DNA of 64,000 nt from Paenibacillus agri (GTDB taxonomy: Bacteria > Bacillota > Bacilli > Paenibacillales > Paenibacillaceae): assembly GCF_013359945.1 (NCBI RefSeq), contig NZ_JABWCS010000205.1:62001-126000 (forward strand). Reading direction: 5' to 3'. Positions 35,997-44,485 of this stretch are shown piece by piece (the stretch's first letter is position 1; every line of letters begins with the position of its first letter). A program made the position numbers and the translations under genes. The notes under the pieces were generated by a model. That model was not told the DNA's origin and ran no database searches. It saw only the letters and a program-made list of their open reading frames with translations.

Positions 35997-37280
35997 TTGA
36001 AGAAGATTGCTGCCGGGTTAGCCGTATTATTGCTGACTGTCACTATGTTCGGGCCCTCTGAAGGATATGCTAACAAAAAGAGTGTCGCCGAAATCGACAA
36101 GCAGCTCAAGAAGCTGCAGCAAGAAGTTAAGGAAGCCAAAGAGCAGCAGGTAAAAGCTGCTTCGCGCAATCAGGAAGCACAGCACTATAAGAACAAGACT
36201 AATATGAATTTGCAGTATGTGCTGGGGCAAGTAGATATGGTTAAAGGGAAGATGAAGGATATTTCTGGCAAAATCGCCGATACAGAGAAGTCGCTGAATC
36301 AGACGGCTGTTCAATTGGATGAAGCGGAAGCGCGTATTGCTTCTCGGGAAAAGGTTCTGGAGTCCCGGGTACGCCTTATGTATACGGACGGAGCCGTATC
36401 CTACCTGGATGTGCTGCTCTCGTCTAACAGCTTCACCGACTTCCTGGACCGGGCGGATTCTCTGAAGCTGATCGTGGATCAGGATCAGGATCTTCTGGTG
36501 CAGCATAAGGTGGACAAGCAGCTTGTCATCGACAAGAAGCAAGAGCTGGAAGGAAAGTACGCCCAAGCCAAGCAGCTCTACACCGATTTGGAGGAGCAGC
36601 GCAGCTTGCTGAAAGAGAAGGAAAAGGATAAACAGGAACTTATCGCTTACTATGACAAGGAAATTCAGGACTCTGATGATATCAGTGAGGAGCAGAATGC
36701 GAAGCTTGTAGAGCTGGCCAGTCAGCGTTCTAACTTGGAGAAGGAAAAGGATAAGCTTAAAGCAGAGGAAGCGGCGAGAAAGGCAGCTGCTGCCAAGGCT
36801 GAAGCTGCCCGCAGAGAGGCTGAGGCCAAGAAGAAAGCGGCGAAGGCAGCGGCTTCTACAAGCTCTACAGCTTATGCAGGCGGAGACGGTCCGCTCCTGA
36901 GACCTGTAGGTGCAGCACGGATTTCTTCCCCTTATGGCTACCGAACTCATCCAGTAACGGGAGAAGTGGGCAAGCTGCATACCGGAACGGACTTTGCCGT
37001 TGCGCAGGGAACCAGCATTCATGCTGCAGATTCCGGCACGGTGCTGGTAGCGGAATGGTGGAATGGGTACGGCAACTGTGTGATTATTGATCATGGCGGC
37101 GGTATGTGGACATTGTATGGCCATATTCGTGACGGCGGAATCAAAGTTAAGGCTGGTGATCACGTGAGTCGTGGACAGGTTATCGCGGAGTCCGGTTCTA
37201 CCGGGCGTTCTACGGGTCCCCATCTTCACTTTGAAGTTCGGATCGACGGTAAGCCTGTTAATCCGATGCCATACTTGTAA
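35997..37280 (+). CDS. Secreted coiled-coil M23 peptidase, EnvC-like
   Basis: This 427-residue protein has a signal peptide (MKKIAAGLAVLLLTVTMFG), a long coiled coil (about 25-285, broken near 150-170) and an Ala/Lys-rich linker. The LytM/M23 domain (about 305-427) has HTGTDFAV, HGGGMWTLYGH and PHLHFEVR, so the zinc-binding His/Asp set is present, unlike degenerate EnvC. It likely cuts peptide cross-links in peptidoglycan, or activates an amidase. TTG 35997 follows GGGGAG. It lies 71 bases after ftsX, which argues that FtsEX gates it through the coiled coil; that is inference from family precedent (EnvC, PcsB). Confidence 0.85.
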   Translation: MKKIAAGLAVLLLTVTMFGPSEGYANKKSVAEIDKQLKKLQQEVKEAKEQQVKAASRNQEAQHYKNKTNMNLQYVLGQVDMVKGKMKDISGKIADTEKSLNQTAVQLDEAEARIASREKVLESRVRLMYTDGAVSYLDVLLSSNSFTDFLDRADSLKLIVDQDQDLLVQHKVDKQLVIDKKQELEGKYAQAKQLYTDLEEQRSLLKEKEKDKQELIAYYDKEIQDSDDISEEQNAKLVELASQRSNLEKEKDKLKAEEAARKAAAAKAEAARREAEAKKKAAKAAASTSSTAYAGGDGPLLRPVGAARISSPYGYRTHPVTGEVGKLHTGTDFAVAQGTSIHAADSGTVLVAEWWNGYGNCVIIDHGGGMWTLYGHIRDGGIKVKAGDHVSRGQVIAESGSTGRSTGPHLHFEVRIDGKPVNPMPYL

Positions 37281-37396
37281 TTTTCGGACTTATAAATATT
37301 AATTGCACATAGGGCATATACTGGAAGAGATACCGTTCTATGCTGAACGGGTAAACCGAGGTTCGAGAGAGGGACAAGAAGGGACGGTGGGAACTG

Positions 37397-38869
37397 ATGT
37401 TGAAGAAAAGCACAGCGGCGTTTTTAATGATCGCCGCCCTACTGTGCGGCAGCTTGCTGACCCTGAGTGTGACCGGTTATATGCAGATTTCCGGACAAGC
37501 TGCAGGGCAAGGAGCAATTTCCTCTGCGCTGAACGGAAGCAGTGGCCTGGATCAGAAGGAAGCCAAGAAGCTGGGTACGGCTCTTGGTTTGATTGAGGGG
37601 AATTACTATGAAACTGTAGATCGGAACAAGCTGATCGACGGTGCTGTCAATGGGATGATGGAAGCGCTGGGCGATCCGTATTCCAATTATATGGGTAAAG
37701 AAACGGCAGAGAAATTCGAGGAGAGCATCGAAGGCTCATTCTCCGGAATTGGAGCCGAAGTCTCCTCGGAGAATGGCAAGGTTGTCGTTGTGTCTCCGAT
37801 CAAAGGATCACCTGCTGAGAAAGCGGGCATTCAGGCCAAAGACGTGATTCTTTCCGTTAACGGTGAGTCTTTGGAAGGTCTGGAGCTGAATGCAGCGGTT
37901 GCTAAAATTCGCGGTCCTAAGGGCAGCAAGGCTACGCTCAAAATTCAGCGTGCCGGCTCCGCAGAGCCGTTGGAGTTTGCCATCACCCGTGATGACGTGA
38001 AACTGGAGACCGTCTACGCCAGGCTGGAAAAAGGCGATGTCGGTGTCATTGAGGTGACTCAATTCTCCATGAATACAGCAGAGCGGTTCAAGGAAGAGCT
38101 GGACAGGCTGGAGAAGCAAGGCATGAAGGGATTGGTCATCGATGTCCGTAACGATCCTGGTGGTGTGCTTCCTGTAGTGATTCAGATGGCGGAGCAGTTC
38201 GTTCCGTCAGGTAAAACTATTGTGCAAGTTGAAGATAAGAACAAAAATCGTGAGCTTAGTAAATCCAAAGGATCCAGCAAAGCATATCCGGTTGTTGTTC
38301 TAATGAATAAAGGCAGCGCAAGTGCATCGGAAATTCTAGCAGGTGCCTTGCAGCAATCGGCAGGCGCCAAGCTGATCGGTGATAATTCATTCGGCAAGGG
38401 TACGGTGCAGACCAGCTTTGACAAGCAGCTCGGAGACGGCAGTTTGCTGAAGATCACGATTGCCAAATGGCTGACGCCTGACGGCACTTGGATTCACGGC
38501 AAAGGCATCAAGCCAGATATTGCAGTGGCTCAGCCCGACTATTTCTCGGTAGCTCCGATCAATAAGAGCGCGACCTTGCAATACAACATGAACAGCGCAG
38601 ATGTGAAAAGTGCGCAGATTATGCTGGATGGACTAGGCTATAAGCCGGGCCGCAAAGATGGATATTTTGACGCAGCTACCAAAGAAGCAGTGAAGAAATT
38701 CCAGAGCACAGCCAAGCTAACGGTCACAGGCATTATCGATGCCAAGACTGCGGAGACCCTGGAAGCGGCATTGATCAAGGCTATCCAGAATCCGGCCAAT
38801 GATAATCAACGGAATAAGGGAATTGAAGAGATTCAGAAGGAAATCAAGTCGGCATCGTCGAACAAGTAA
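37397..38869 (+). CDS. ctpB: Carboxy-terminal processing protease, CtpB-like (S41)
   Basis: This 490-residue secreted protease has an N-terminal membrane segment (about 7-30) and a PDZ domain (about 110-185: GIGAEVSSENGKVVVVSPI). The S41 core has catalytic Ser309 in GSASASE, Lys334 in FGKGT and Gln338. A C-terminal peptidoglycan-binding domain (about 395-465) contains SAQIMLDGLGYKPGRKDGYFD. The catalytic numbering matches what is known for B. subtilis CtpB. There CtpB acts in sporulation signalling; other Ctp proteins trim envelope proteins. The neighbourhood also matches B. subtilis, where ctpB lies near ftsEX and minJ. GGTGGG lies upstream of ATG 37397. Confidence 0.88.
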   Translation: MLKKSTAAFLMIAALLCGSLLTLSVTGYMQISGQAAGQGAISSALNGSSGLDQKEAKKLGTALGLIEGNYYETVDRNKLIDGAVNGMMEALGDPYSNYMGKETAEKFEESIEGSFSGIGAEVSSENGKVVVVSPIKGSPAEKAGIQAKDVILSVNGESLEGLELNAAVAKIRGPKGSKATLKIQRAGSAEPLEFAITRDDVKLETVYARLEKGDVGVIEVTQFSMNTAERFKEELDRLEKQGMKGLVIDVRNDPGGVLPVVIQMAEQFVPSGKTIVQVEDKNKNRELSKSKGSSKAYPVVVLMNKGSASASEILAGALQQSAGAKLIGDNSFGKGTVQTSFDKQLGDGSLLKITIAKWLTPDGTWIHGKGIKPDIAVAQPDYFSVAPINKSATLQYNMNSADVKSAQIMLDGLGYKPGRKDGYFDAATKEAVKKFQSTAKLTVTGIIDAKTAETLEAALIKAIQNPANDNQRNKGIEEIQKEIKSASSNK

Positions 38870-38897
38870 GAAGGCTGAATTCAGCCTTCTTTTTTCT
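38869..38897 (+). terminator. Terminator after ctpB
   Basis: A perfect 22-base palindrome (left arm AGAAGGCTGAA) is followed by TTTTTTC. It begins at the stop codon. Confidence 0.88.
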
Positions 38898-38947
38898 TTG
38901 ATTTTAGAGAAATGTAGTAGCCGGACGAAAAGGAGCGTGACGAACGG

Positions 38948-40255
38948 TTGAATGTGATGCTGGAACTGTTGGGAAGCTTGGGCAAGGCAGCGCTGAATTT
39001 GCTAATCCAGCCCTATTACTATATTGCTCTTATCTTTGTTGCCCTGTATTACCGAAGACAGGTAGCCCTGGAACGGAAGCTAATTCATGTGAAGCTGCAC
39101 AGTCCGGGTCAGGAAATCTGGCGTACGGTCTGGAGTGGCCTGGTTATGGGACTTCTGGTATCCGTAGCTGCTGTCTTACTGGGGGTTTCGATCTCTGGCC
39201 CAGCAGTAGCCTGTATTTGGATTGTTACTCTGCTTCTACTGCTGATTCGTGTTCGTTATCTATGTTTTGCCTATGCTATCGGCATACTAGGCATTATACA
39301 ATTCGTGTTTTCTTTCTTTCCGAATGCTTTCCAGACGGGGACAATCGGAACTCTAGTTACCGGTCTGCGGGAAATGGACATTCCAGCTTTGCTGGTGCTG
39401 GCCGCTTTGTTGCATCTGGCCGAGGCCCTGCTGGCTCGTTGGCAGGGCCCCGGATTGGCTTCGCCGCTCTTCCTGAAAGGCAAGCGCGGCAAGGTGGTCG
39501 GTGGCTTTCAGCTGCAGGCCTTCTGGCCGCTGCCGCTGTTCTTGCTGGTTCCTGCCGCTGCGGGAACCGGAGATCTGCCATGGCAGCCGCTGCTGGGCGG
39601 CGGGCTGGGCATCGTGTCCCTGCCCGTCATCATCGGCTTTAGCGAGATGACGCACAGCCTGCTGCCGGGGCGCAAGGCGGCCCGTACGGCAGGGCGGCTG
39701 CTGATCTACAGCGGCGTCCTGCTGGGCCTCAGCCTGCTGGCCTTCTGGTGGAGCCCGCTGACGCTGCTCGCGGCGCTCGCAGCGGTCCTTCTGCACGAAG
39801 GGCTGTCCTGGTACAGCGCTCTGGAAGAGCGCAGCAGCAGTCCCATCTTCGTGCATCCCCCGCACGGCCGCAAAGTGCTGGCCGTGCTGCCGGGCAGCCC
39901 CGGGCAGGAGCTGGGCATCCTGCCCGGCGAGGTCTTGCTCAAGGTCAACGGGGTCCTGTTGACCGAAGCCGCGCAGCTGCATGAGGCGCTGCGCAAGAAC
40001 CCGGCGTTCTGCAAGCTGGAGGTGCAGAACCGGGCAGGCGAGAGCAAGTACCTGCAGACCGCCATCTATGATGGTGATCATCACCAGCTCGGCATCATAC
40101 TTGCGCCAGAGCCGGATGAGACGACCATCGCGCTGGCGAAGCCAACGAGCATCTTCGGCATCATCAGTCTGCGGGCCAGCCTCAGCCGCAGCAACCGCTC
40201 AGCGGCTAATGATCTTAAGCGGTCCAAATCCGCTGCCGAGTCCAAAGCGGATTAG
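38948..40255 (+). CDS. minJ: MinJ-like polytopic PDZ protein
   Basis: This 435-residue protein has about eight membrane segments in the first 300 residues. A PDZ domain (about 310-390: KVLAVLPGSPGQELGILPGEVLLKVNGVLL) and a Ser/Lys-rich cytosolic tail follow. The layout and position next to ctpB match MinJ, which in B. subtilis links DivIVA to MinCD and blocks polar division. The TTG start at 38948 is 12 bases after AGGAG; ATG 38957 is possible. The stretch about 39400-40100 is much richer in G and C than its surroundings. The symbol rests on synteny and layout, not on a strong motif. Confidence 0.7.
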   Translation: MNVMLELLGSLGKAALNLLIQPYYYIALIFVALYYRRQVALERKLIHVKLHSPGQEIWRTVWSGLVMGLLVSVAAVLLGVSISGPAVACIWIVTLLLLLIRVRYLCFAYAIGILGIIQFVFSFFPNAFQTGTIGTLVTGLREMDIPALLVLAALLHLAEALLARWQGPGLASPLFLKGKRGKVVGGFQLQAFWPLPLFLLVPAAAGTGDLPWQPLLGGGLGIVSLPVIIGFSEMTHSLLPGRKAARTAGRLLIYSGVLLGLSLLAFWWSPLTLLAALAAVLLHEGLSWYSALEERSSSPIFVHPPHGRKVLAVLPGSPGQELGILPGEVLLKVNGVLLTEAAQLHEALRKNPAFCKLEVQNRAGESKYLQTAIYDGDHHQLGIILAPEPDETTIALAKPTSIFGIISLRASLSRSNRSAANDLKRSKSAAESKAD

Positions 40256-40460
40256 GCCTTTGGCGATGCAGTTGGACAATTCATCCACGCTTACTTGCCT
40301 AAAAAAGCTGAATCCAAGGTTGGTAGATGCAGATAATCCTTGGCCGTGTAAGGTGCTTTAGAGCTGTGGAACAGCTAAGTCTTCTGAAGTTAGAACAAGA
40401 GACTAATGGGTCCTCCTGTCTAACTTTCACTTTATAGCAGTAGAAGGTCCGAGTTGTGCT

Positions 40461-40647
40461 TAACAGGAAATTATCCTGTTAAATAAAGTGAAATGAAATA
40501 AAGCGCCGGATTAACAGGATAAACTCCCGTTAATCCGGCGCTTTATTAGTTTTTCATGGCTATGGGGAGGAAATAACAGGATCTTTTCCAGTTATTCTTG
40601 CAAAACTATGATTTTACGGGCAGAATAACGGGAGTTTATCCAGTTGT
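40461..40647. repeat. Four 22-bp palindromic motifs spaced 51-62 bp
   Basis: Motifs of the form TAAC[A/G]GGA-N7/8-TCC[T/C/A]GTTA start at 40461, 40512, 40574 and 40626. The first is almost a perfect palindrome (TTAACAGGA/TCCTGTTAA). GGATAAACTCCCGTTA in the second is the exact reverse complement of part of the fourth, so they can also pair with each other. Confidence 0.65.
40497..40547. terminator. Perfect 19-bp stem hairpin
   Basis: AATAAAGCGCCGGATTAAC (40497-40515) pairs without a mismatch with 40529-40547 around a 13-base loop. AGTTTTT follows. It could end the minJ transcript, 240 bases after its stop, or be part of the palindrome family above. Confidence 0.5.
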
Positions 40648-40748
40648 TTCAGCGGGCTAAGTTATTTATCTGTTATGTAGAATGAAGTTAGGATTCTAAC
40701 CTGGGGTTAGTCATGCAATGGCGGAACGTTGGGGATTTTAGTCGCTGC

Positions 40749-41061
40749 CACTCGCCATCACGTCTACCCGCGCAAGTCACACTCACCGCTCGCCATCACG
40801 TCTGCCAGCGCTAACCACGATCACCATTCGCGATCACGTCTGCCAGCGTAAGTCATCCTCACCACTCGCCATCACGTCTGCCAGCGCAAGTCACACTCAC
40901 CGCTCGCCATCACGTCTGCCAGCACTAACCACGATCACCATTCGCGATCACGTCTGCCAGCGCTAAACACGATCACCACTCGCCATCACGTCTGCCAGCG
41001 CAAGTCACACTCACCGCTCGCCATCACGCCTGCCAGCACTAGTCATGATCACCACTCGCCA
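40749..41061. repeat. 38-bp tandem repeat, eight units plus a partial ninth
   Basis: Units of exactly 38 bp run from 40749 to 41052, and a ninth starts at 41053 and stops after 9 bases. Each has the core CGCCATCACGTCTGCCAGC. Three unit types recur in the order A-B-C-A-B-C-A-B: they begin CACTCGCC, CGCTCGCC and CATTCGCG. So the array also has a 114-bp period. It is not coding and not CRISPR, because the parts between the cores are themselves repeated. Confidence 0.9.
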
Positions 41062-41095
41062 GGATTTTAACCAGCCTATCAGTCAACCTATAACC

Positions 41096-41749
41096 TCACT
41101 CCCGAATGTTCTTCAAATAAAAAATCGCAATCTGCGTGCGGTCGCGAAGGCTGAGCTTACTCAGGATGTCGGTGATGTAGTTCTTGACGGTGCCTTCGCT
41201 CAGGAATAAGGCACCGGCAATCTCCTTATTGGAGTGACCTTCGGCGATAGAAGCGACGATAGCTTGTTCCGCTTTGGTTAGCCCATAAGCTTCAAGGCAT
41301 TGATCGGGTGTGTTTTCCTGTTGTGCCGCGGGCTTTAGGAAGGTAGTCAGCTTACGGGCAATATCGGGATGGATTAGCATGTTGCCTTCATGTACAGTTT
41401 TGATCCCCTGGATAATACGGTCTGGCGGGATGTTCTTGAGCAAGTATCCCTGTGCCCCGTTCCGGAGGGCCTCGATAATATATTCATCATCGTCGAAGGT
41501 GGTCAGCATCAACACCGAAATCTGTGGATAGCTTTCTTTTATCAGCCGTGTGCCTTCAACACCTCCGCAACCGGGCATGCGAATATCCATAAGCACGACG
41601 TCTACTGCCAATCCCCCCGACAGCAGAGCCAGTGCCTCATTGCCGTCTCCTGCTGTTCCAAGCACCTCTATAGTGCCATCCATGCCCAGCAGCACCTTCA
41701 GACTTTCACGGATAAATGAATCGTCGTCAACAATCATAACTTTGATCAT
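41096..41749 (-). CDS. NarL/LuxR-type response regulator
   Basis: This 217-residue protein has a receiver domain (1-120) with acidic pocket Asp8/Asp9, phosphoacceptor Asp55 in VVLMDIRMPG and a Lys in YLLKN. The LuxR-type helix-turn-helix (about 150-212) contains LTKAEQAIVASIAEGHSNKEIAGALFLS and EGTVKNYITDILSKL. It is expected to be phosphorylated by the kinase encoded at 42210 on the same strand. Its likely target is the ABC exporter operon transcribed away from the kinase gene; this follows the YvfTU-YvfRS/DesKR pattern and is inference. The 460-base gap to the kinase gene is unusual for such a pair and holds repeat motifs. Confidence 0.9.
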   Translation of the reverse strand: MIKVMIVDDDSFIRESLKVLLGMDGTIEVLGTAGDGNEALALLSGGLAVDVVLMDIRMPGCGGVEGTRLIKESYPQISVLMLTTFDDDEYIIEALRNGAQGYLLKNIPPDRIIQGIKTVHEGNMLIHPDIARKLTTFLKPAAQQENTPDQCLEAYGLTKAEQAIVASIAEGHSNKEIAGALFLSEGTVKNYITDILSKLSLRDRTQIAIFYLKNIRE

Positions 41750-41930
41750 AGCTTCAGCAGGTCTCCTTTAATCTGATTTTCGGCTAAAAGCCGTTCTTGC
41801 CGCCAGAGCTCTTTAAATTGTACTGGTATTCACGCATAAAACCTAGAAACAGCGTATGCTTTCTACATAGCTTTCCTAGGGAAAGCGTTTATCTATCACA
41901 AAATGAGTTCTTACTTCGCGCTTCGTTATG

Positions 41931-42113
41931 TAACGGACTCCAGAGACTTTATTGCCTATCGATTCAAGCACTCCGAAAGATAACGGACCCCAGAGCCCCT
42001 ATGGGCAGAAATCCTGTTCATAATCAGCTGTTTAGGAGGGAATAACGTCATCTGAGTCCATTACATGTTCCAGGAGCAACTTGATGCGCAAATAAAGACG
42101 TTATGGTCCGTTA
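41931..42113. repeat. Four degenerate TAACGGAC-type motifs, two direct and two inverted
   Basis: TAACGGACTCCAGAG at 41931 and TAACGGACCCCAGAG at 41981 are direct copies 50 bp apart. Inverted forms GAGTCCATTA (42054-42063) and GGTCCGTTA (42105-42113) follow about 51 bp apart. The gap 41750-42209 holds nothing else recognisable. Confidence 0.55.
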
Positions 42114-42209
42114 GCTCCCCTGAGTGAGCTTCAACCTGCTGAACCGGGTGTTATGAAGAAGTTGTTTTGGCAAAGCTCTGATTATGATATTGAGCCTCAA
42201 CTTATATAG

Positions 42210-43361
42210 CTAAAGTATTTCAGGATGCTTATATACAGGTAGTCGAGTGATCAGGGTGAACTCTGGTTCCAGCCGCAGCTCCAAGGTGCCACCGACCAAG
42301 GAGGTTCTCTCTTCCATGCCTTTTAGCCCCATGCCGCTTCTACTCTGCAATCGGTTCTTATCATCGGGTACCAGGCCATTGTTGCTAATCTCCATGATTA
42401 CCTCGTTGGGTGAATAGCCAAGTCTGATGGAAATCGCTGTGGCCTTGCCGTGTCGCAGCCCATTAGTGATAGCTTCGCGCGCATTTTTATAAAGCACGAC
42501 TTGCAGACTTGGGTAGAGCTGGAACGGCATGCCTTCCACCTTGTAGGAGGTGACTATTCCGGTATCGCGGCCCGTCTCCTCCAGCAGTCTGTCCAGTGCG
42601 TAAGCACCTTCGAGCTGAGGCGCGTAGTTAATACGCCTAACAGCTGCACGCATATCATCCATGCTGGCTGCGAGCTGGTCGCGAATCTGAACCATGAGGG
42701 CCATTCCAGTGTCAGGGGAAGAAGGGAGCGTATGAATGGCTGCTTCCATCATCATTTTCACCCGAATCAGCCGATGTCCAATATCATCGTGCAATTGGCG
42801 GGCGATCCGCACTCGTTCTTCGGATTGGGCGGTATTCTCGACTTGGGCCGCGAATTGCTGAAGCCGGGTTCGGGCCTCATCCAACTCGAAATGCCGCTTG
42901 CGCAGCTCATCATAGAGAAACAGCGTTTCGGCCTGCCCATGCTTGGCTCGGTGCAATAATACCATGAGACAAGCAGCCAGCAGGAAGGCGAGATTGATGG
43001 AAGCGATCGCAAGCTGTGAGCTAGAATGAAAGGCGGTGTTAAGTGCGATCAGGTGCACAGTAATAAAGACCACCGGCACCAGCCGCGGCTTAAGCTGTGA
43101 GTAGAGCAGTAGGGAAGATATAGCGGGAAAGATCATCAATGGGCCATATTGAATACACAGCCAGGCTGTGAATAACATCTCAATGCCGCTGAGCAATGCC
43201 CTAAAGGCTAGAGGCAGTTGTCCTTCCATCACGACCAGCAGCAAAAGAATCAGCAGGTGCAAAGTGAACAACTCGTAATCGGCATATTCCTGAATATGCA
43301 TCGTTATCAGCGCAGGGATCACAATAAGTCCATAACGCAGCAATGTCAGCTCTCGGTTCAC
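42210..43361 (-). CDS. NarL-family sensor histidine kinase
   Basis: This 383-residue protein has five to six membrane segments in the first 135 residues and almost no extracellular domain, so it is probably an intramembrane sensor. A coiled coil (about 145-185) leads to the HisKA_3 box ARQLHDDIGHRLIRVKM with His191. The HATPase domain has NAREAITNGLRHGKA (N box) and SGMGLKGMEER (G box). The start is GTG at 43359-43361 with AAGGAAGG upstream. It probably responds to a membrane-active compound exported by the neighbouring ABC system; the ligand is unknown. Confidence 0.9.
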   Translation of the reverse strand: MNRELTLLRYGLIVIPALITMHIQEYADYELFTLHLLILLLLVVMEGQLPLAFRALLSGIEMLFTAWLCIQYGPLMIFPAISSLLLYSQLKPRLVPVVFITVHLIALNTAFHSSSQLAIASINLAFLLAACLMVLLHRAKHGQAETLFLYDELRKRHFELDEARTRLQQFAAQVENTAQSEERVRIARQLHDDIGHRLIRVKMMMEAAIHTLPSSPDTGMALMVQIRDQLAASMDDMRAAVRRINYAPQLEGAYALDRLLEETGRDTGIVTSYKVEGMPFQLYPSLQVVLYKNAREAITNGLRHGKATAISIRLGYSPNEVIMEISNNGLVPDDKNRLQSRSGMGLKGMEERTSLVGGTLELRLEPEFTLITRLPVYKHPEIL

Positions 43362-43436
43362 AGCGGTGCCTTCCTTTTGTTCATTTTATATTACTTAGCA
43401 TAGCATACAGACTGTGAATTTCAGGAGATGACTTTA

Positions 43437-43493
43437 GTCACCTTCATAAAGTGACCTTCCGTACCTTAACTTCTATGCTTCCCGCGATACAAT
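43437..43493 (+). promoter_or_regulatory. Promoter and dyad of the ABC exporter operon
   Basis: TTAACT (43466-43471) and TACAAT (43488-43493) are 16 bases apart. Ten bases upstream of the -35 lies GTCAC-N9-GTGAC (43437-43455), well placed for an activating response regulator. The kinase gene starts at 43361 in the other direction. Confidence 0.55.
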
Positions 43494-43531
43494 AAAGACA
43501 TAACAGTTTGAATTGACAGGAGAGATGATGC

Positions 43532-44467
43532 ATGGCACTTGCGGTACTGACCGATGTAGTGAAACGATATGACGGCAAATTGACAGTGGACCACTTGAAC
43601 GTCAGCATTCAGGAGGGAGAAATCTTCGGCTTGCTAGGTCCGAATGGTGCAGGAAAAAGCACAACGATCAGTATGCTCTGCGGTCTCTTACCTATAGATA
43701 GCGGTAGTATCGAGGTAGATGGTATTTCGGTAGCAGCGAATCCTATTGAGGTGAAACGCAGAATCGGGCTAGTACCGCAGGACCTTGCACTCTATGATGT
43801 CATGACGGCAGCGGAGAATGTAACGTTCTTCGGTAAATTATACGGATTGCGCGGCAAGCTGTTGAAGGAACGTGTGGAAGAGGCATTGGCTTTTACCGGG
43901 CTAAGTGATCGGGCGAAGGATAAGCCGTCTTCTTTTTCCGGGGGAATGAAGCGCAGATTGAATATTGCCTGTGCCATTATGCATCGTCCGCGGCTGATTA
44001 TTATGGATGAACCGACGGTGGGGATTGATCCCCAGTCACGCAATCATATTCTAGAATCGGTCAAGAAACTGAACCAGCTGGGTTCTACGGTGATTTATAC
44101 CAGTCATTACATGGAAGAGGTCGCTGCTATTTGTGATCGGGTGGCGATCATGGATAAAGGCCATATCATCGCCTGCGGTACGGAGAAGGAGCTGCGGGAG
44201 CGGGTGGCGCGTGAAGAAAAAATCGTGATCAAAGCAAGCAATATCAACCCTGGGCTGATTCAGGAGCTTGGTCTGCATCCTCGGATCAACCGGGTAGAGG
44301 TTAGGGAGGATGTTGTGGAGATCTATCTGCCGTCCTCTCAAGGCGAACTTCAGGATATCTTGTTTATTTTCGCCAAGCACGAAGGAATTATCGCTTCTCT
44401 GCATGTCGACGAGCCTAATCTGGAGACACTGTTCCTGAGTCTGACCGGACGGTCACTACGGGATTAA
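43532..44467 (+). CDS. ABC exporter ATPase (drug/antibiotic type)
   Basis: This 311-residue ATPase of the DrrA/NatA type carries Walker A GPNGAGKST, signature SFSGGMKRR (with SGGMKRRL), Walker B LIIMDEPTVGIDP and the H-loop in YTSHYMEE. A C-terminal extension of about 90 residues is usual for DrrA-like proteins. CAGGAGAG lies 7 bases before the ATG. It forms an operon with two ABC-2 permeases and probably exports an antibiotic, lipid or peptide. Control by the divergent two-component system is likely. Confidence 0.9.
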   Translation: MALAVLTDVVKRYDGKLTVDHLNVSIQEGEIFGLLGPNGAGKSTTISMLCGLLPIDSGSIEVDGISVAANPIEVKRRIGLVPQDLALYDVMTAAENVTFFGKLYGLRGKLLKERVEEALAFTGLSDRAKDKPSSFSGGMKRRLNIACAIMHRPRLIIMDEPTVGIDPQSRNHILESVKKLNQLGSTVIYTSHYMEEVAAICDRVAIMDKGHIIACGTEKELRERVAREEKIVIKASNINPGLIQELGLHPRINRVEVREDVVEIYLPSSQGELQDILFIFAKHEGIIASLHVDEPNLETLFLSLTGRSLRD

Positions 44468-44485
44468 TGGAGGTGGGATAAAAGA

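Larger units (their letters stand above)
40256..41095. other. 840-base gene-free region with palindromes and a tandem array
   Basis: No frame here looks like a gene. The first 200 bases hold only weak hairpins. Then come four 22-bp palindromes (40461-40647) and an 8-unit tandem array (40749-41061). Composition changes sharply at 40740, from AT-rich to CA/CG-rich on the plus strand. Confidence 0.7.

Noticed and set aside
36027..37229. 400-codon antisense frame opposite the M23 peptidase gene
   Set aside because: It mirrors the coiled-coil coding region, giving Leu/Ile-rich low-complexity protein without a ribosome site.
39353..40084. 243-codon antisense frame in the MinJ-like gene
   Set aside because: It arises from the GC-rich patch, where stop codons are rare in all frames.
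40497..40547. Insertion-sequence terminal repeats
   Set aside because: There is no transposase frame or target duplication; the stem belongs to the local palindrome set.
40749..41061. CRISPR array
   Set aside because: The pieces between the conserved cores are themselves repeated in an A-B-C cycle rather than unique, the unit is a uniform 38 bp, and no cas gene is near.
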